From NCBI GenBank assembly GCA_944548615.1, contig OX155962.1:1998983-2062982 (forward strand): a stretch of DNA of 64,000 nucleotides, in the 5' to 3' direction. The translations under genes and the position numbers were made by a program. The notes under the pieces are model-generated. The model worked only from the letters and a program-made list of their open reading frames with translations, was not told the origin of the DNA and made no database searches. This document shows, piece by piece, positions 10,342-21,365 of the stretch. The DNA is from Micropterix aruncella. Lineage: Eukaryota > Arthropoda > Insecta > Lepidoptera > Micropterigidae. Each line of letters opens with the position of its first letter. Positions within the stretch are counted from its first letter, which is position 1.

Positions 10342-10644
10342 CCCTGTGGTGGTTGAGTCAGTACTAGCAAATAAGAAACTTTTGGAAAAAAACCTTTTTT
10401 TTTGTTTTTGGAAATTTTTATTCTTTAAAAAGAAGTATAAAGCGTTGAGCGCCCTGCGCCATCTAACGGTTAGTAAATATCGAGAATATTCAATATTTGT
10501 GTTAATTTACCTACTGTCAGATGGCGCAGCGCGCTCAACGCGTGTCAAACTTTTATTTAACAATCAAGCACTCAAATTTACAAAAAAAAAAAAATAATAT
10601 CAAAAGTTATTTACCTGCTCGTACTGATTCACTCACTACAAGGA
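10342..10644. mobile_element. Family T long-TIR element with internal hairpin
   Basis: Outer ends CCCTGTGGTGGTTGAGTCAG and the reverse of CTGATTCACTCACTACAAGG are inverted and continue through 'tactagcaaataagaaactttt', giving about 40 bp arms with mismatches. A second inverted repeat (10442-10541) lies inside. Non-coding. Confidence 0.75.
10442..10541. repeat. Hairpin inside family T
   Basis: Arms GCGTTGAGCGCCCTGCGCCA and the complement of TGGCGCAGCGCGCTCAACGC, continuing 15 bases further with mismatches around an AT-rich loop. It could be a separate MITE nested in T. Confidence 0.85.
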
Positions 10645-10780
10645 TTTCGCTAATAAAAAACACTGTGTAGTTGATTTTCTCGTTAACAGCTACCATAAAG
10701 CTCTTAAGTTATTGTTGAAATTTATGATTTATTTCGGATAGATTTTTTTTGGCATTTCTAACTACCCGTCAGTAGATTTT

Positions 10781-11341
10781 ACTTTCCTGACGACCTATCG
10801 GAAAGGAAAGTATTGTGATCGCGCTAAAAAAAAAATTTGAGATGAAGATGGGAATATATATTTTGAGACTCCCTGAGACGATTGAGACTATTTCCAGACC
10901 GATCTCTGTCTGTATGTATGTCTGTATGTCTGTATGTCTGTCTGTATGTATGTATTCTTCCACGATAGCGCCCAGACGCTTAATCGGATTGAGCTGAAAT
11001 TTGGTATATAAGCTTCTGTTAACCGTCGGAGGAACCCATTAGTTTTTGGAGTCCCTACGCCCTACGGTTGTGGTACCTCCCATACAAATTTGGGGTTCCC
11101 GGCGAAAAAATTGTTTCCGCGATAGCGCCCAGACGCTTAATCTGTCTAAGTTAAAATTTGGCATAGAAGCTTCTGTTAACCATCGGAAGAACCTATTAGT
11201 TTTTGGGGTACTTACGACCAACGTTTGGGGTACCTGCCATACAAATTTGGGGTACTAGAGTAAAAAATGTCGCTGTTTTTTCGCAGCTCCCCGGATACTA
11301 GTCAGGAAAGTCTTGGGGTGACACAACCGATTTTTTTATAT
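10781..11341 (-). mobile_element. Family M element, copy 1
   Basis: Ends ACTTTCCTGAC (10781) and GTCAGGAAAGT (11301-11311) are inverted, and the element continues into GTGTCACCCCAAGACTTTCC (reverse strand) before a T7 run. Inside are a (TCTG/TATG)n microsatellite and two head-to-tail ~165 bp modules, each carrying 'gatagcgcccagacgcttaat', 'aagcttctgttaacc' and 'catacaaatttggggt'. It is almost identical to 32735-34080 in the opposite orientation, which implies recent activity. Confidence 0.85.
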
Positions 11342-12030
11342 CTGTTTATGTCATAATCATCGCATTTAAATTTACGTACATAATACAGGGATGACTAAAG
11401 CTTTAATTCCCTTTGATATCCAGGATTTCTTTCGGTTAGGATTCTTTATTTTAATTTCTTAGCTTACTTCTTAACTTCACTTACAACTTTCTTAACATCC
11501 ATCACAGCAAACAGCTGTAAAATCACAAGGGCTACGACTGGACACTCTTTGTCTCCTAAAGTACTGGTCAGACCTTGCCCAAAGGCAAAGGACTTCCACT
11601 TTTTCGAAATTTGGATGGAGCAAAGTACAGATATTTTTAAAGCGTAGTCTGGCCATTAGTTCAACTCAAACCGAAGGTATCGAAGTTCAAATTGATCAGT
11701 TTGGAAAAACGGCAATTACATAGGAAAGGACTTAATATATAACAATAACACAGCTGTAATTTCAAACATCAGAAATTGGATTGAATAAAAATACTGCATG
11801 TATAAATTAGAAAGAATGCATGAATGGCTGCCTTAGTACAGGCATTACTAAAGCAATATAGATTTAAAACATTACAAGCTATTTTATAAATGGCGTGGAA
11901 AAAAATATAAACAATTGATCTCGTCCCATCTAACTTCTTCAAGATAAGAAAAATTATTTGCAGCTGTAACCTAACACTGCACCTCAAAACACTGCGAATT
12001 CTCCATTCTCTTCTATGGGATTAAAATTTG
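11342..12030. other. Unassigned
   Basis: No recognisable gene. The serpin's missing exons were not found here. Confidence 0.4.
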
Positions 12031-12034
12031 GACC

Positions 12035-12290
12035 ACCACCAAGACGCTGTATGAGTATTTCACCCTGAAGGCTTTCGAAATGTGGTTTTGCAGAAGAGTA
12101 CCTCGCATTTCGTGGCGGACAGAGTGTCGAATATACAGATTATTGCAACTAATCATGCAAGGAAGAATATGAACAAAGTTCATCGACTCTGCTTCGTGCA
12201 ACAGCTTCGAGATTAAAGATATGCTATGATGCAAAATACACGTGATGCAAAATACACCTATGATTCTTGCCAATCTCCGATAGAAGACAG
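12035..12290 (+). pseudogene. LINE RT C-terminal tail
   Basis: Translation gives TLYEYFTLKAFEMWFCRRV, then PRISW, and later YRLLQLIMQGRI and MILANLR. This matches the (L)EAFEMWxxRRM..ISW ... YxLLQLIxQGKI ... SWLxNLR block found after the reverse transcriptase domain in one class of insect LINE. Stops and small gaps interrupt the frame. Confidence 0.75.
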
Positions 12291-12384
12291 AACTAGAAGG
12301 TGAAGAAGGAGGTGATAAAGAAGTAAGCTAATTATCTTATAGGCCATATTGATGATATTCTACGAAAGATGTTGAACACTGCAA

Positions 12385-12992
12385 CAGAAGTAGTTAGGCG
12401 GTGTCAACTACAACGGACGAAATTGTTACCCCAGGCTGGTATACCGATATATGATGGTTCTTTCAACCATGGGATGAACGTAGATACTAATAAACATAGA
12501 CAGTATCTAGCTCCGTCAACTAGCCCGCGAGAGTCCAACCCTTACCGCCCAGCAACAGGTAGTTAGCCCAGCGGGCAGACCAAGCGCTCTCGCTACCAGT
12601 TGTGGACTCCCGTTTGGTTACGGGTTCAAGGTCGCTTGCGTGGTCTTCTACTTAATGTACGCGGCGATACAGTTTGAATCATCGCGGTCCGAGGCATCCT
12701 TTACACGAGAGATCGGGTAGCCGATCGTCGTTTCAAGAGCGGCTGGTCAACAGCCACCCCTGCTCTATAGGAAATAAAATCATTTCCAGACTACCCCGGT
12801 CATCAGTCGGGATGCACAGTCGATTGGCTGACCATCCAGGTGCGCCCGAAAAACGATTAAACAAGGGGAAATAAATACGTCCTACCCGGGCTCAAAATTT
12901 TGCGAGCAGGCTCCCGGATAGGTGTTAAACCGTTAGTTGAGCCGACCCATGAACGAATCGGGTCATAGTGGCCTAACTGAACTGGGCTAGCT
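12385..12992 (-). mobile_element. GC-rich repeat (GCR), copy 1
   Basis: Clearly more GC-rich than its surroundings. In reverse orientation it contains, in order, GCR landmarks also found at 58336-59014: 'ggcc.....gaccc.....ttc', 'ggataggtgtt', 'cagtcgattgg', 'ctataggaaataa', 'gatcgggtagccgatcg', 'gcttgcg.ggtc', 'ccaggctggtata' and 'acaacgg'. It is the most diverged copy. Non-coding despite short open frames. Confidence 0.75.
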
Positions 12993-13037
12993 AGCATATT
13001 TATAGAAAGAAATAAGTGATTGCTGAAGAGCACTCAC

Positions 13038-13764
13038 CTTTATTACTCCTGCTACCAACGGAATTCGCAGACAAGGCCGAAGTTACATCTTCTTTTCCAA
13101 GCAAAGACTTCGCGGTCCTCTGATGGCTCCTCGCCTCGACAGCTTCCATGATCTCCTCATCATTCTCGTCACCGCCCTTACCATCATCATGCGCCTTCAT
13201 ATATTTGATCGTATCGTGGATGTTCTTCGGAGCAAAGCTGGCCTCGTTTGGAGTGCCTTCGATGGCGAACGAAATCAGCTTTTCGCCAGCTTTGGGCGGT
13301 TTCAACTCCTTCAAATCTTCTTCTTTGGGAATATCCGCTTTTTCAATCTCCATAACCACCGGTTCTTCAATTTCCACCGAAGGCAGCGGCTCGATCTGCT
13401 CCACTTCGTCCGGTTTCTCCTTCACGTCAACCTTCGCGTCGTAGTCGTATTTCGTCACCGACTTCACCTCGGTCAAATAGTACTTCTGGAGGATCTTTTC
13501 GTATTCCGGGTCCACGCTGTAGTTTTTGTATACGTAGAACCAGTTTTTGAATTCGGGATGATTCAACTCGTAAGTGTTTGTATTTTTTAATCTGTCCATT
13601 ATAGCGAAGTATGTGTTTCTCGTGAGCGTTTGATCTGATGGTAATTTTAGTGCTGTTACAAGTTGCTGGCGCGTTTCACCCCTTGATCCTTCTGCTAGGA
13701 TGGCTAGGATTACTGAATAGCCGAGCGGGGAAAACGCTAGGTTTGCGTTGTCATCTACGAAACC
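13038..13764 (-). CDS. Serpin exon (N-terminal serpin core plus long acidic insert)
   Basis: A 727 bp exon. It opens with DDNANLAFSPLGYSVILAIL and AEGSRGETRQQLVTALKLP, the classic serpin helix B-C block (N.aFSPlSv...lalL..GA.GeT..ql..aL). NHPEFKNWFYVYKNYSVDPE and YEKILQKYYLTEVKSV follow (helix D-E region). Where a normal serpin has the ~30-residue INxWVxxxTxxxI segment, this protein carries about 140 residues rich in Glu, Lys, Asp and Pro with a DDGKGGDENDEE run. Acceptor ATCCAG lies before 13764 and donor GTGAGT after 13038; the exit phase is 1, which fits 7079-7281. Secretion is expected from the upstream exon. The long insert recalls the extended Drosophila Spn100A type, an inference not tested. 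Inhibitory activity cannot be judged without the reactive-centre loop. Confidence 0.93.
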
Positions 13765-13830
13765 CTGGATAAAAAAGTAAAATTTAGTAAAACAAAATCA
13801 ATACCATGTTTCATAATTTGTATTACTAAC

Positions 13831-13952
13831 CTGTAGTATAGCGGATGATAGTTCATCAGTAGCATCTCCAACAAAATTATTTACACCTGGATTTTTAGAG
13901 CGAGCTTTTCTTGGCCAGGCGTTTGAGGTAAGGATGACCGCCAGAAACAGCG
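13831..13952 (-). CDS. Serpin exon (signal peptide and N-terminus)
   Basis: A 122 bp exon between acceptor TGTTTCAG (before 13952) and donor GTTAGTAA (after 13831). It enters with two bases of a split codon, then reads LFLAVILTSNAWPRKARS, the hydrophobic core and probable cleavage site of a signal peptide (after SNA). It continues NNFVGDATDELSSAILQ, which resembles the serpin helix A lead-in (f...ly..l). It ends in phase 0 and joins the next exon as LQ-GFVDDNANLAFSP. The start-codon exon, probably only a few codons, should lie above 13952 but could not be fixed. Confidence 0.85.
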
Positions 13953-14031
13953 CTGAAACAATAAAATAGACAGGTTTGTAAAATCAACGATATAAGAATT
14001 CTTCCACTTCGACCAAGCCGAGACAACACAC

Positions 14032-14192
14032 TGGCCATTCCGTTACATCACTTTTCTATTTACGCGTACTCTTTTACGGTTCATTCCGCTCCTTTATGGT
14101 ATCAATAATTCGATTCGATCAAGCGCCATTCCGTTAAATCACTTTTCTATTTATGTACCTTCTACGGTTCATTTTGCTCCTTTATGGAATCA
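14032..14192. repeat. ~90 bp direct duplication upstream of serpin exon
   Basis: 'gccattccgtta.atcacttttctattta' and 'tacggttcatt..gctcctttatgg.atca' occur at 14033-14103 and again at 14125-14192. Confidence 0.8.
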
Positions 14193-14324
14193 GCTCCCAC
14201 ACTCGGTCAGGCATACACATTCGTTGCTAACTTTCAAAAAGTGTTGAAGAATACTAATCAACTACTCTTATCCTCTCCTTTATCCTCGGCTTAGCAAAAA
14301 TAGTAAAAAATGGTTGCCAGTACG

Positions 14325-14868
14325 CCAAAGAAGAAATGTTCATATACTTGCTCTCGTATATCGTGACCTCTCCCAATTAACACCATCCTATCTCCACTAG
14401 CTTTTTGAACCACTAAGTTCCCACGGTCTCGTACTTCGGTCAGCCTCTGACAGTTTACTAAAAAATCCTAGTCATAATAGTGATTTCTATTCCTATTCTT
14501 TCTGTGTCCATGGTGCAAGACTCTGGAACGATCTCCCAGCAAACATACGAAACTCGCCTTCTTTACCATCGTTTAAGACTCACCTTAAGGATTACTACCT
14601 TTCTAAGAAGTAACCAGTTCTTCCCTTTCTCTCCTCTTCCTCTCCCAATTTCCTCTCCTCGGGCATTATTAGTTTTAAATTCTTCCATTTGTCTGTATAT
14701 TATGCAGACGGTCTTTATTTTATGTAATAATCTTTATTTTCACAATGCGCGTATGTACCACTGTGTTTAGGTTAGTTGTAAGACATTGACATGTGGCAAT
14801 AGGCTCGCCTTTTTGTATAATAATTAAGTGCAAATAAAGAGTTTATTATTATTATTATTATTATTTTA
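14325..14868 (+). mobile_element. L2 LINE 3' fragment, copy 1
   Basis: Reads HILALVYRDLSQLTPSYLH, LFEPLSSHGLVLRSASDSLL and, in the same frame, ARLWNDLPANIRNSPSLPSF. This is the Jockey-like ORF2 C-terminus (RLWNxLPxxIR...F). Its 3' UTR contains the 'cattgacatgtggcaatagg' hairpin and it ends in an (ATT)n tail at 14849-14868. Copies 2 and 3 of the same family lie at 60935-61650 and 61735-62225. Confidence 0.85.
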
Positions 14869-15039
14869 TAACCCTAACATAACGTTTTGGTATATTTTAT
14901 ATTTGTATTATTTATAATTACTTCTATGTGTATTGCAAGATGACAATTAAAAACTAGGTTTTCAAACGGTCGACTGTAAGATATCCATATAGTGATAGTA
15001 CGCCATTTCTGCGAAAAATGTTTTTTTATACCAGTAAAA

Positions 15040-15095
15040 TATTCATTAAGTAATGTTATTTTTAGCACAATAAAGTTGTTCTATTCTATTCTAGA
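15040..15095 (+). repeat. Family S short retroelement 3' end, copy 1
   Basis: 'attcattaagtaatgttat' and 'tagcacaataaagttgttc' lead into a short (TATTC)n tail; the same arrangement is at 22400-22497. Confidence 0.65.
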
Positions 15096-15479
15096 CGTAC
15101 TCCTTGGCGTACTCCTCACCAAATATTATGAATACAGGCAGCCATTGACAACCAACAATCTTGCATCTCAAGCGTCCTCTTTAGAAGAAAAGAGAAAGTA
15201 GGTTTCATCCTTTCTTCTGCGGTATTGTTTCCTTCCTTGTTTGGAATCCAACAAATCTTGGCAACCAGTTCAAAATAATAAGTTGTGAGCAGATACTAAG
15301 TAAATCAAATCAAATCAAATGTTTTTATTAAAATACTTAATATACACTCCGGAGCAATGTAACCGGGTCATTAACATAAAACTTAATATCTCGGAAACTA
15401 AGAATGTAAGGTTATTCAATAATTACCACATTTATAATAAATATGGAATACCAAAACGCATTTTTATTTTCGTTTTTAT

Positions 15480-15875
15480 TTTTACTTTCCTGGATTGTGC
15501 ACGCAATTCTTTTTGTCTGTCTGTCTGTGTGTCTGTGTCTGTGATACCTCCCAAATGCTTCCTCCAAATAAGCTGAAATTCGGCATGCGAGCATTGTAAA
15601 TTGAAATCGGTCCACCAGAGGGCGCGCTAGTCATACTCGAAATATTGGACTTAGCGACTTGAAATTCGTTAAACCGATGCCTTGCTGGACCGAAATCACG
15701 TCGTGAAATATTTAAAGTCCACCACACATTTTCGGAAAAATATCATTTTAATACAACGGAAAATACTACAAATATACTATGAATTGACGCGCGGGGAGAG
15801 GTTGGGTTGACGCGCGGTGGGGGGGGGGGGAGGGTATACTTGCCGGGAAAGTCTTGGGTGACACAACCATTTTTT
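15480..15875 (-). mobile_element. Family M element, copy 2
   Basis: Starts ACTTTCCTGG after a T-rich flank, carries a (GTCT)n microsatellite and 'gagggcgcgctagtcatactcgaaatattgga', and ends CCGGGAAAGTCTTGGGTGAC plus ACAACC. It also has a G12 run at 15818-15832. A shorter variant of M without the doubled modules. Confidence 0.75.
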
Positions 15876-16950
15876 TGTGACAACAAAAAAAACAAAAACA
15901 AAGACTTTACTGTCTAACTATTGATTTCGAGTTCGATTTTCAAAAAAAAAATTATTTAGTTTTTAGCCTTTTAACGGCAGGCATTAGACATCATAGCAAC
16001 CAAAAAGTTTTAATAATTTTATTTTAGTAGTACTAAATACTTATTATTTGAATAAGCTAACAATCTTAGTTTCCGAGGTATAAGGACTTATGTTGGTGAC
16101 CCGGATTCCTTGCAGTGTATTATAAGGTTACAAACTCTAATGACTTTTATCCCATTATAATCATATTTTGTATAACGTTTTTATTAAGGTAGATACCCAA
16201 ACACTAGTAATTCCTGCTCCGTACAGGTTATCCTTTCGGTTTACCTATTTTGGAGCTTATAATTGTAATACATTTGACAGGTAGCTTAACTACCAAAATA
16301 ATATGGTTCAATGATCATATACTGTATTTTAATTTTATTCTAAATCTGCTATTTTTTCGTCAACATGAATCTAAACTAATTCTCTTCTAAAATTGTGTGG
16401 TATATAGAGCATAGCCATATACATATTTATTACTTTGCATTAGCCTAACTTCAAGTAATTATCCTATATAGAATTACTTAGGTGTGATAGCTAAGTCCAT
16501 TGCCTTTTTGGTTACGCACAATATATTTTTGTATGCAACGACCATAGAGACGAATTTAAAATATATTTTTATTTCCATTTTTAATATACAACCTACATGG
16601 TACAACCTACCTCTGATCCCTTATAATATTTGCCTTTTCTTAAAGTGGCTTAACTTAATCCTTATTTATGTATTAATAACGTATCTTCAAAGTTCATTCG
16701 CTCTTTAGCTGTGAGTATTTGGTTAGTCTATTTATTTATTATAATTATATTTATATTTGTATTGTATGATTATGTAAACGTCTCGCTTAAATTCTCTTTA
16801 TGCATACCTGGGTTACGTGCTTAGGCACGACAGATACGAACTCCTCAAACTCATTACTTATATACTTCAAGGGAGTACTCAACGGAGTAATATACTTCAA
16901 GAGAGTACTCATATGTGCTTAAAACAGGTTTTTTTAATACTCATATATAA
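15876..16950. other. AT-rich, nothing recognised
   Basis: Around 16860-16915 'atacttcaaGGGAGTACTCA' recurs with one change as 'atacttcaagagagtactca'. No gene seen. Confidence 0.4.
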
Positions 16951-17661
16951 CTAGCTGACCCGTGCCCACTTAGTTGGGCGGTGAAACCTTTTACCTGTGA
17001 TGAAATTATGAGTGTGGTTCGGTTAGTACTGAGTGCTATGATTTATTTCCAGACTGCCAAAAGAAGGGTTATATTTTTACTGCATATGTATGTATGTATT
17101 TGCATGCCAATTTGACTATAATACCGTTATTTGTGAGTGGCTTCTTGTGAGTGTCTTATTTGTGAGCGTATTATCTCTTTAACTATTTATGCAGTAAAAG
17201 GGAAATTATATGCAGTAAAAGGAAAAAGTATTTTGTTTTAAACACTTGAGACGATAAATTTACTTATTTTGATAATATATTCATAATTGTTGATAATATG
17301 ACCAATAAACATGATCTTAACGATTAAAATTATTTTTTAAATATAAAATACTACTTTTTGTTACTTAAATATAAAAGTTAGACATATGCTGCCACTGACT
17401 TTTTTGTAGGCATTATCAAGCTCTACAACTTTTCTCTAAAACTTAGAAACCTTTTCGTTCGACCGCTTATTCTCCGACTTACTTTGCAAATCCGACTACC
17501 ACGAAAAAGTCTTTTCATTTTTCGGATTAATATATAGCCTATGACACTCACAAAAAACTGTGGCTTTCTATTGGTAAAAGAATTTTCAAAATCGGTTTAG
17601 TAGATCCAGAGATTACCTCCTACAACGTCACAAACGTTACCTCTTTATAATATTAGTATAG
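16951..17661 (+). repeat. 'ctagctgacccg' interspersed repeat, copy 2
   Basis: Starts CTAGCTGACCCGTGCCCACT and ends CTCTTTATAATATTAGTATA G. It is about 710 bp and shared along its length with 25726-26463 and 36863-37583. Elements with such CTAGCTG starts and TATTAGTA ends are widespread in insect genomes; I cannot assign a class from sequence alone. Non-coding. Confidence 0.85.
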
Positions 17662-17779
17662 AAGTAGGTATAGATCAGTACAATACAAAACGGGTGCTCG
17701 AATACTATTGTGCGGTAGTATACATTAAATTGTAAACCCAAGTGGGTTGATTATAATCCATATTTTTCACGACGTAATC

Positions 17780-17860
17780 AAATAAATATCATATTCTATG
17801 CTATTCTATTATATTCTAAATTTTCTATTCTATTCGATTTTCTTGTTTTCTATTCTATTG
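17780..17860. repeat. (TATTC)n degenerate microsatellite
   Basis: Imperfect 'ctattctattatattcta' repeats, similar to the tail of family S. Confidence 0.7.
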
Positions 17861-18869
17861 TGTCTTAGGTAATCTAAGATCGTAATATTATTGAATTTAG
17901 GCACTAGATAACGAAATTTCTTTAACCGACTGATGTTATCAATTTTGGAAAGCTTATACTTATTTCTTTTGATCCCGCATTAGGTTATGTGAATTTTCGC
18001 CTAGGTTTCTAATGGTAAATCTCACACTATTAAGATGTGAATATATTTAACAAACTAGAATAAAGTAGGTTAAAAGATCCATAAAGAACAGGTCGGTATA
18101 TTTGGCGACATTGATTTTTTTAATCGTGTGAACAAAAATCCGCGATAAACAATCAAATGCGTGTAATGGCGCAAAAAACAGCGGATGATGAGCATGATAT
18201 GGGCTATTTCCTGTGGTCTAATTATTGTAATTATTATTGCTGGCTTTCAAAAGATGCTTATCTAGTTTTATGTATCATATCATTGATTCAAATTGGTCTA
18301 AATTAAAATCAGAAATCAGCCAATCAAGGTTGCGTACTTTTTGAAAAGTAGAGCAAGCGTCGGCGAAATGAGTTTGATTCTAGCTCCGGCTTTTGATACA
18401 GTCTTCCTTAAATTTGACCGTAGATAAGAAGACAACTTTTGCGGTCATTTGACATTTTTTTTTGGTTAGTTGGGACGAGTCCTTGCCGTTTGGACTTGGA
18501 CGATGAGTTTTCCCGGCAAAGTTACATTTTCGGCAAAGTTACATTGGCCGTCTACTAACGCGTCGGGAGAACTATCGTCTGTTTCCGCGCAGTAAGGATC
18601 TGTTTTCTCTAAACTAATAAATGTTTACGGATGTATTTTTGTTTCATAATTTAGTTTGTAAATATTTTTCAAATCATTTCGAACGGCGTAAATTATAATC
18701 GGCATAAGAATATGTTTTTTTTTTTAATTATGTATCTAATTATACGTTCATGCTGTTACTTACCTAAATAAATAAAATAAAATTAAAAAAATAAAAGATC
18801 TGTGTCCAAAATTCACCGTTTTATCATTAACAGTTAAAATTTCAACTGATTCTTCATCTCCTCTACCCA
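17861..18869. other. Unassigned
   Basis: Mixed composition. 'cccggcaaagttacatttt' and 'tcggcaaagttacattggcc' form a small direct repeat at about 18511-18550. No gene recognised. Confidence 0.4.
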
Positions 18870-19290
18870 AGAAGAGATCACATCTGCATCACATCTGCGG
18901 TATGGTATTCTTCTATGGGGTACTGCAGCGCACATCAAAGGCGTATACGCTCTACAGAAAAGGGCCATACGTGCCATAATGGATATTAATCCACGGCAGT
19001 CTTGACGTGAACATTTCTAAAAACTATGGATATTACCCGTATATCTACTCATTTTTAGATCATTGTTAGTAAAAGAAATTCATTTCCGTGCCTGGCGTGA
19101 ATTAGGAAACTGAAAATCTGTAAATCCGAATGCTATAGTTTTACTATATTATTACCATTGTTATTTATCCCTTGATTGTTTATGAGTTATGAGTGTACTT
19201 TGTTGACTTTGAAATATTTTCATATATAGAGTAAATTTCAACAATATGTAAAGATTTTAGAAAAATAAATTGAAATTGAAATTGATATTG
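18870..19290 (+). mobile_element. LINE 3' fragment with RT C-terminal remnant
   Basis: Translation gives HLRYGILLWG, then GVYALQKRAIRAIMDINPR (thumb/C-terminal region of Jockey/CR1-like reverse transcriptases: YGxxxWG...LQKRAIR.I). After stops a 3' UTR ends in 'aaataaattgaaattgaaat' near 19262-19285. Confidence 0.8.
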
Positions 19291-19317
19291 CTTGAAGTAT
19301 GACTCATTGTATGAAAA

Positions 19318-19800
19318 AAAAACGGTTGTGTCATTTCGAGTCTTTCCCGGCAAGTAGGCAAGGACTGATTTCATCCGAATATTAATTTCATAAATAAAAT
19401 CGACGAGCGCCCTCTCTCGTCTGGCGGTCGAGCAAGGCTGGGTGCCATTGCGATGCCTCCGGCGGCACGGTTTATTTCTCAGCTATCTTCAACCGGCTCA
19501 AAGTTAATATTTGATAAAAATGTGCAGGCGGATTTTAAATTAGTGCAACTTGTATATGAGATATTCCGACCGAAATTGTGATTTTGACCACACAACGTAA
19601 TTTTGGCCCAAAAAGGCATCTGTGTACCAAGCCTTAAGTCCAATATTTCTAGACTGATATAATACTAGTGAGAACCCTGGTGGACAGATTTCAAACACAA
19701 TCTTTTCAAGTCTTGTCATGACCAAATGATGCCTGCATACCAAATTTCAGCTCAATCGGCTCAAGCGTTTGGCGCTATCGCGTAGAAATACATACAGACA
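19318..19800 (+). mobile_element. Family M element, copy 3 (left part)
   Basis: Begins GGTTGTGTCATTTCGAGTC and TTTCCCGGCAAGTAG. It continues through 'atgagatattccgaccgaaattgtgattt' and 'caaatttcagctcaatcggc' to a CAGA-type microsatellite where a GC-rich repeat has inserted. The microsatellite resumes at 20507. Confidence 0.8.
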
Positions 19801-20506
19801 GGATGGCGGTGCCAACTACAACGGGCGAACCCGTCAGCCCAGGCTGGTATAACGATATAGATCGTTCTTTAAGCCGTGGGATGAGCGTAGAAGACTTGGG
19901 GACAAGACAATCTACTGTCTAGTTCACCAGCAACCCGTTAGAGACCAACGACTTACGGCGAGGCAACGGGAAAGTGTGGCCTCACCCCCTAACTACCAGT
20001 TTTGGCAGGATATCTTACTCTAGAATTAACCTTCAGGATACCTTCGTCCTCCCGACTGGTTACGAGTCCGAAGTCGCTTACGCAACCTCTACCTGTTGTA
20101 TTACAGCGAAAATTCAGTTTGAATTTATCGCGGACCTGGGCGTTCTTTGCCCGTAGTGCCACACAGGATCGAGTAGCCCAAGGTCATTTCAAGAGTGGCA
20201 TGACATCAGGTGAAACATCCACCCCTGCTGCTTAGGAAACAGTGTATTTCCATAGTCTCCAGACCCCTTCAGCAATTAGTCAGAATGCACAACCGATTGG
20301 CTTCGCCGACCGGTGAGCAAACCGTCCAGTGGCGCCGGGATGCAATCGCCCGGGAGAAACCGGTGCACCAACTCTGAGGCCTGAGACACAGGAGTCTTAC
20401 CCGGAGTAGCCTTCTTCTGGTTTAGGCTTCTGAATAGGAGCTGAATCGAGGGTTGAGCCGATCCGAGAACAAAATGGATCTTGTGGCCCAAGCTGCACGA
20501 AACCGT
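19801..20506 (-). mobile_element. GC-rich repeat (GCR-B), copy 2, flanked by 13 bp direct repeats
   Basis: 706 bp, apparently full length. In reverse orientation it starts CGGTTTCGTGCAGCTTGGGC and ends with GTTGTAGTTGGCACCGCC. The host microsatellite gives ATACATACAGACA on both sides (19788-19800 and 20507-20519). Because that word is low-complexity, the duplication alone is weak here, but it agrees with copies 4 and 6. Non-coding. Confidence 0.85.
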
Positions 20507-20529
20507 ATACATACAGACAGACAGATACA

Positions 20530-20745
20530 CCCATACAGACAGACTTTAATCTGTAAATTTGTCCTAATCGTATGAGAGAACAATAAATAAAATACAATCG
20601 GAGCTGCCATGGAATTCACCGACCGAAGTCGGGCTCATCATAATACTATTTTTACACTTCTAGTGGGGTGATCGGTGGATTCCGGACTAACGACCGGCTG
20701 TGGAAGGTCTAGCACAGCTGTCTTGCCTTTTAATATAAAAGCCCC
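20530..20745. repeat. Family R repeat, copy 1
   Basis: 'ggagctgccatggaattcac', 'cgaccgaagtcgggc', 'ggtggattccggactaacga' and 'ccggctgtggaaggt' match 38640-38850 in reverse order and strand. 'aataaataaaata' at one edge suggests a retroelement tail. Confidence 0.75.
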
Positions 20746-20870
20746 ATAATACATTCACATTCACATAATACATTCACTCCCCCTTCGAAGACATAGAAAT
20801 TAAATGCGGAAGTCGCGGTTTTAGATATTTTTTCTAGGAAGGACTTGATTATTTCTATATAAATATTTCT

Positions 20871-21265
20871 TTATTACATGACTGCCCAACAAAAAAGGAG
20901 TGCAATCTATGTTCAGGGTTCATCTATGTATATTTTCCATTTCTTTATTCCACCATAAATTCTAAACGCTTAAACCGATTTAGAACTGTGTGGTGTTGTA
21001 GAATCGTTATGTCATCTCGAGTGGCATGGGGTCCAAATATCAAGTAAGTAATTGCCTAAATGTCCCAATGTCAAGAATTTACCATAAATAAATCATGTTT
21101 GGTGTCAAACGAAAGGTCTAATTGAGTAAATCTATATGGATAATTACATAAATCACAAATATATCTTAAAAAACAGCAATAAATATAATTATAAATATAA
21201 TAGTTCAGTTTCTGTAATGATAGAAGTGTTTTTATTCTTTTTAATATATTTACTTGTAAATATTT
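20871..21265 (+). mobile_element. Family N element, copy 1
   Basis: Starts ACATGACTGCCCAACAAAAA, then 'ttcagggttcatctatgtat', 'gcttaaaccgatttagaact', 'aatcgttatgtcatct' and 'tgtcaaacgaaaggtct'; it ends around 'taatatatttacttg'. Other copies: 27345-27605, 36432-36855, 52425-52870. Confidence 0.8.
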
Positions 21266-21304
21266 CTGTTTATTTCTGTATAAATATTTCTGTCTTCAGC
21301 TAGA

Positions 21305-21365
21305 TTTTTTTAGCGCGTTCACAATACTTTCCCGTCTGGTTGATTAGTGGGCAGGGAAAGTAAAC
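21305..21365. repeat. Family M terminal hairpin fragment
   Basis: 'tttttagcgcgttcacaat' followed by ACTTTCCCGTCTGG...GGCAGGGAAAGT, the same hairpin-ended terminus as 10781-10815 and 34040-34078. Confidence 0.65.

Larger units (their letters stand above)
7282..13037 (-). other. Predicted serpin intron, transposon-filled (5,756 bp)
   Basis: Bounded by donor GTGAGT (13037-13032) and acceptor TTTTTTAG (ending at 7282). It contains two LINE fragments, a piggyBac-type MITE, a P element, a T element, an M element and a GC-rich repeat. Another exon cannot be excluded, but the matching phases do not require one. Confidence 0.6.

Noticed and set aside
12674..12874. Open frames in the GC-rich repeats (also near 20.0-20.5, 28.1, 50.0, 58.0-58.8 and 63.7 kb) as possible proteins
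   Set aside because: They appear on both strands of the same repeat, change length and start between copies, and match no domain; high GC lowers stop frequency.
13123..13590. Two plus-strand frames opposite the large serpin exon
   Set aside because: Antisense shadows of a well-supported serpin exon with signal peptide, splice sites and family motifs on the minus strand.
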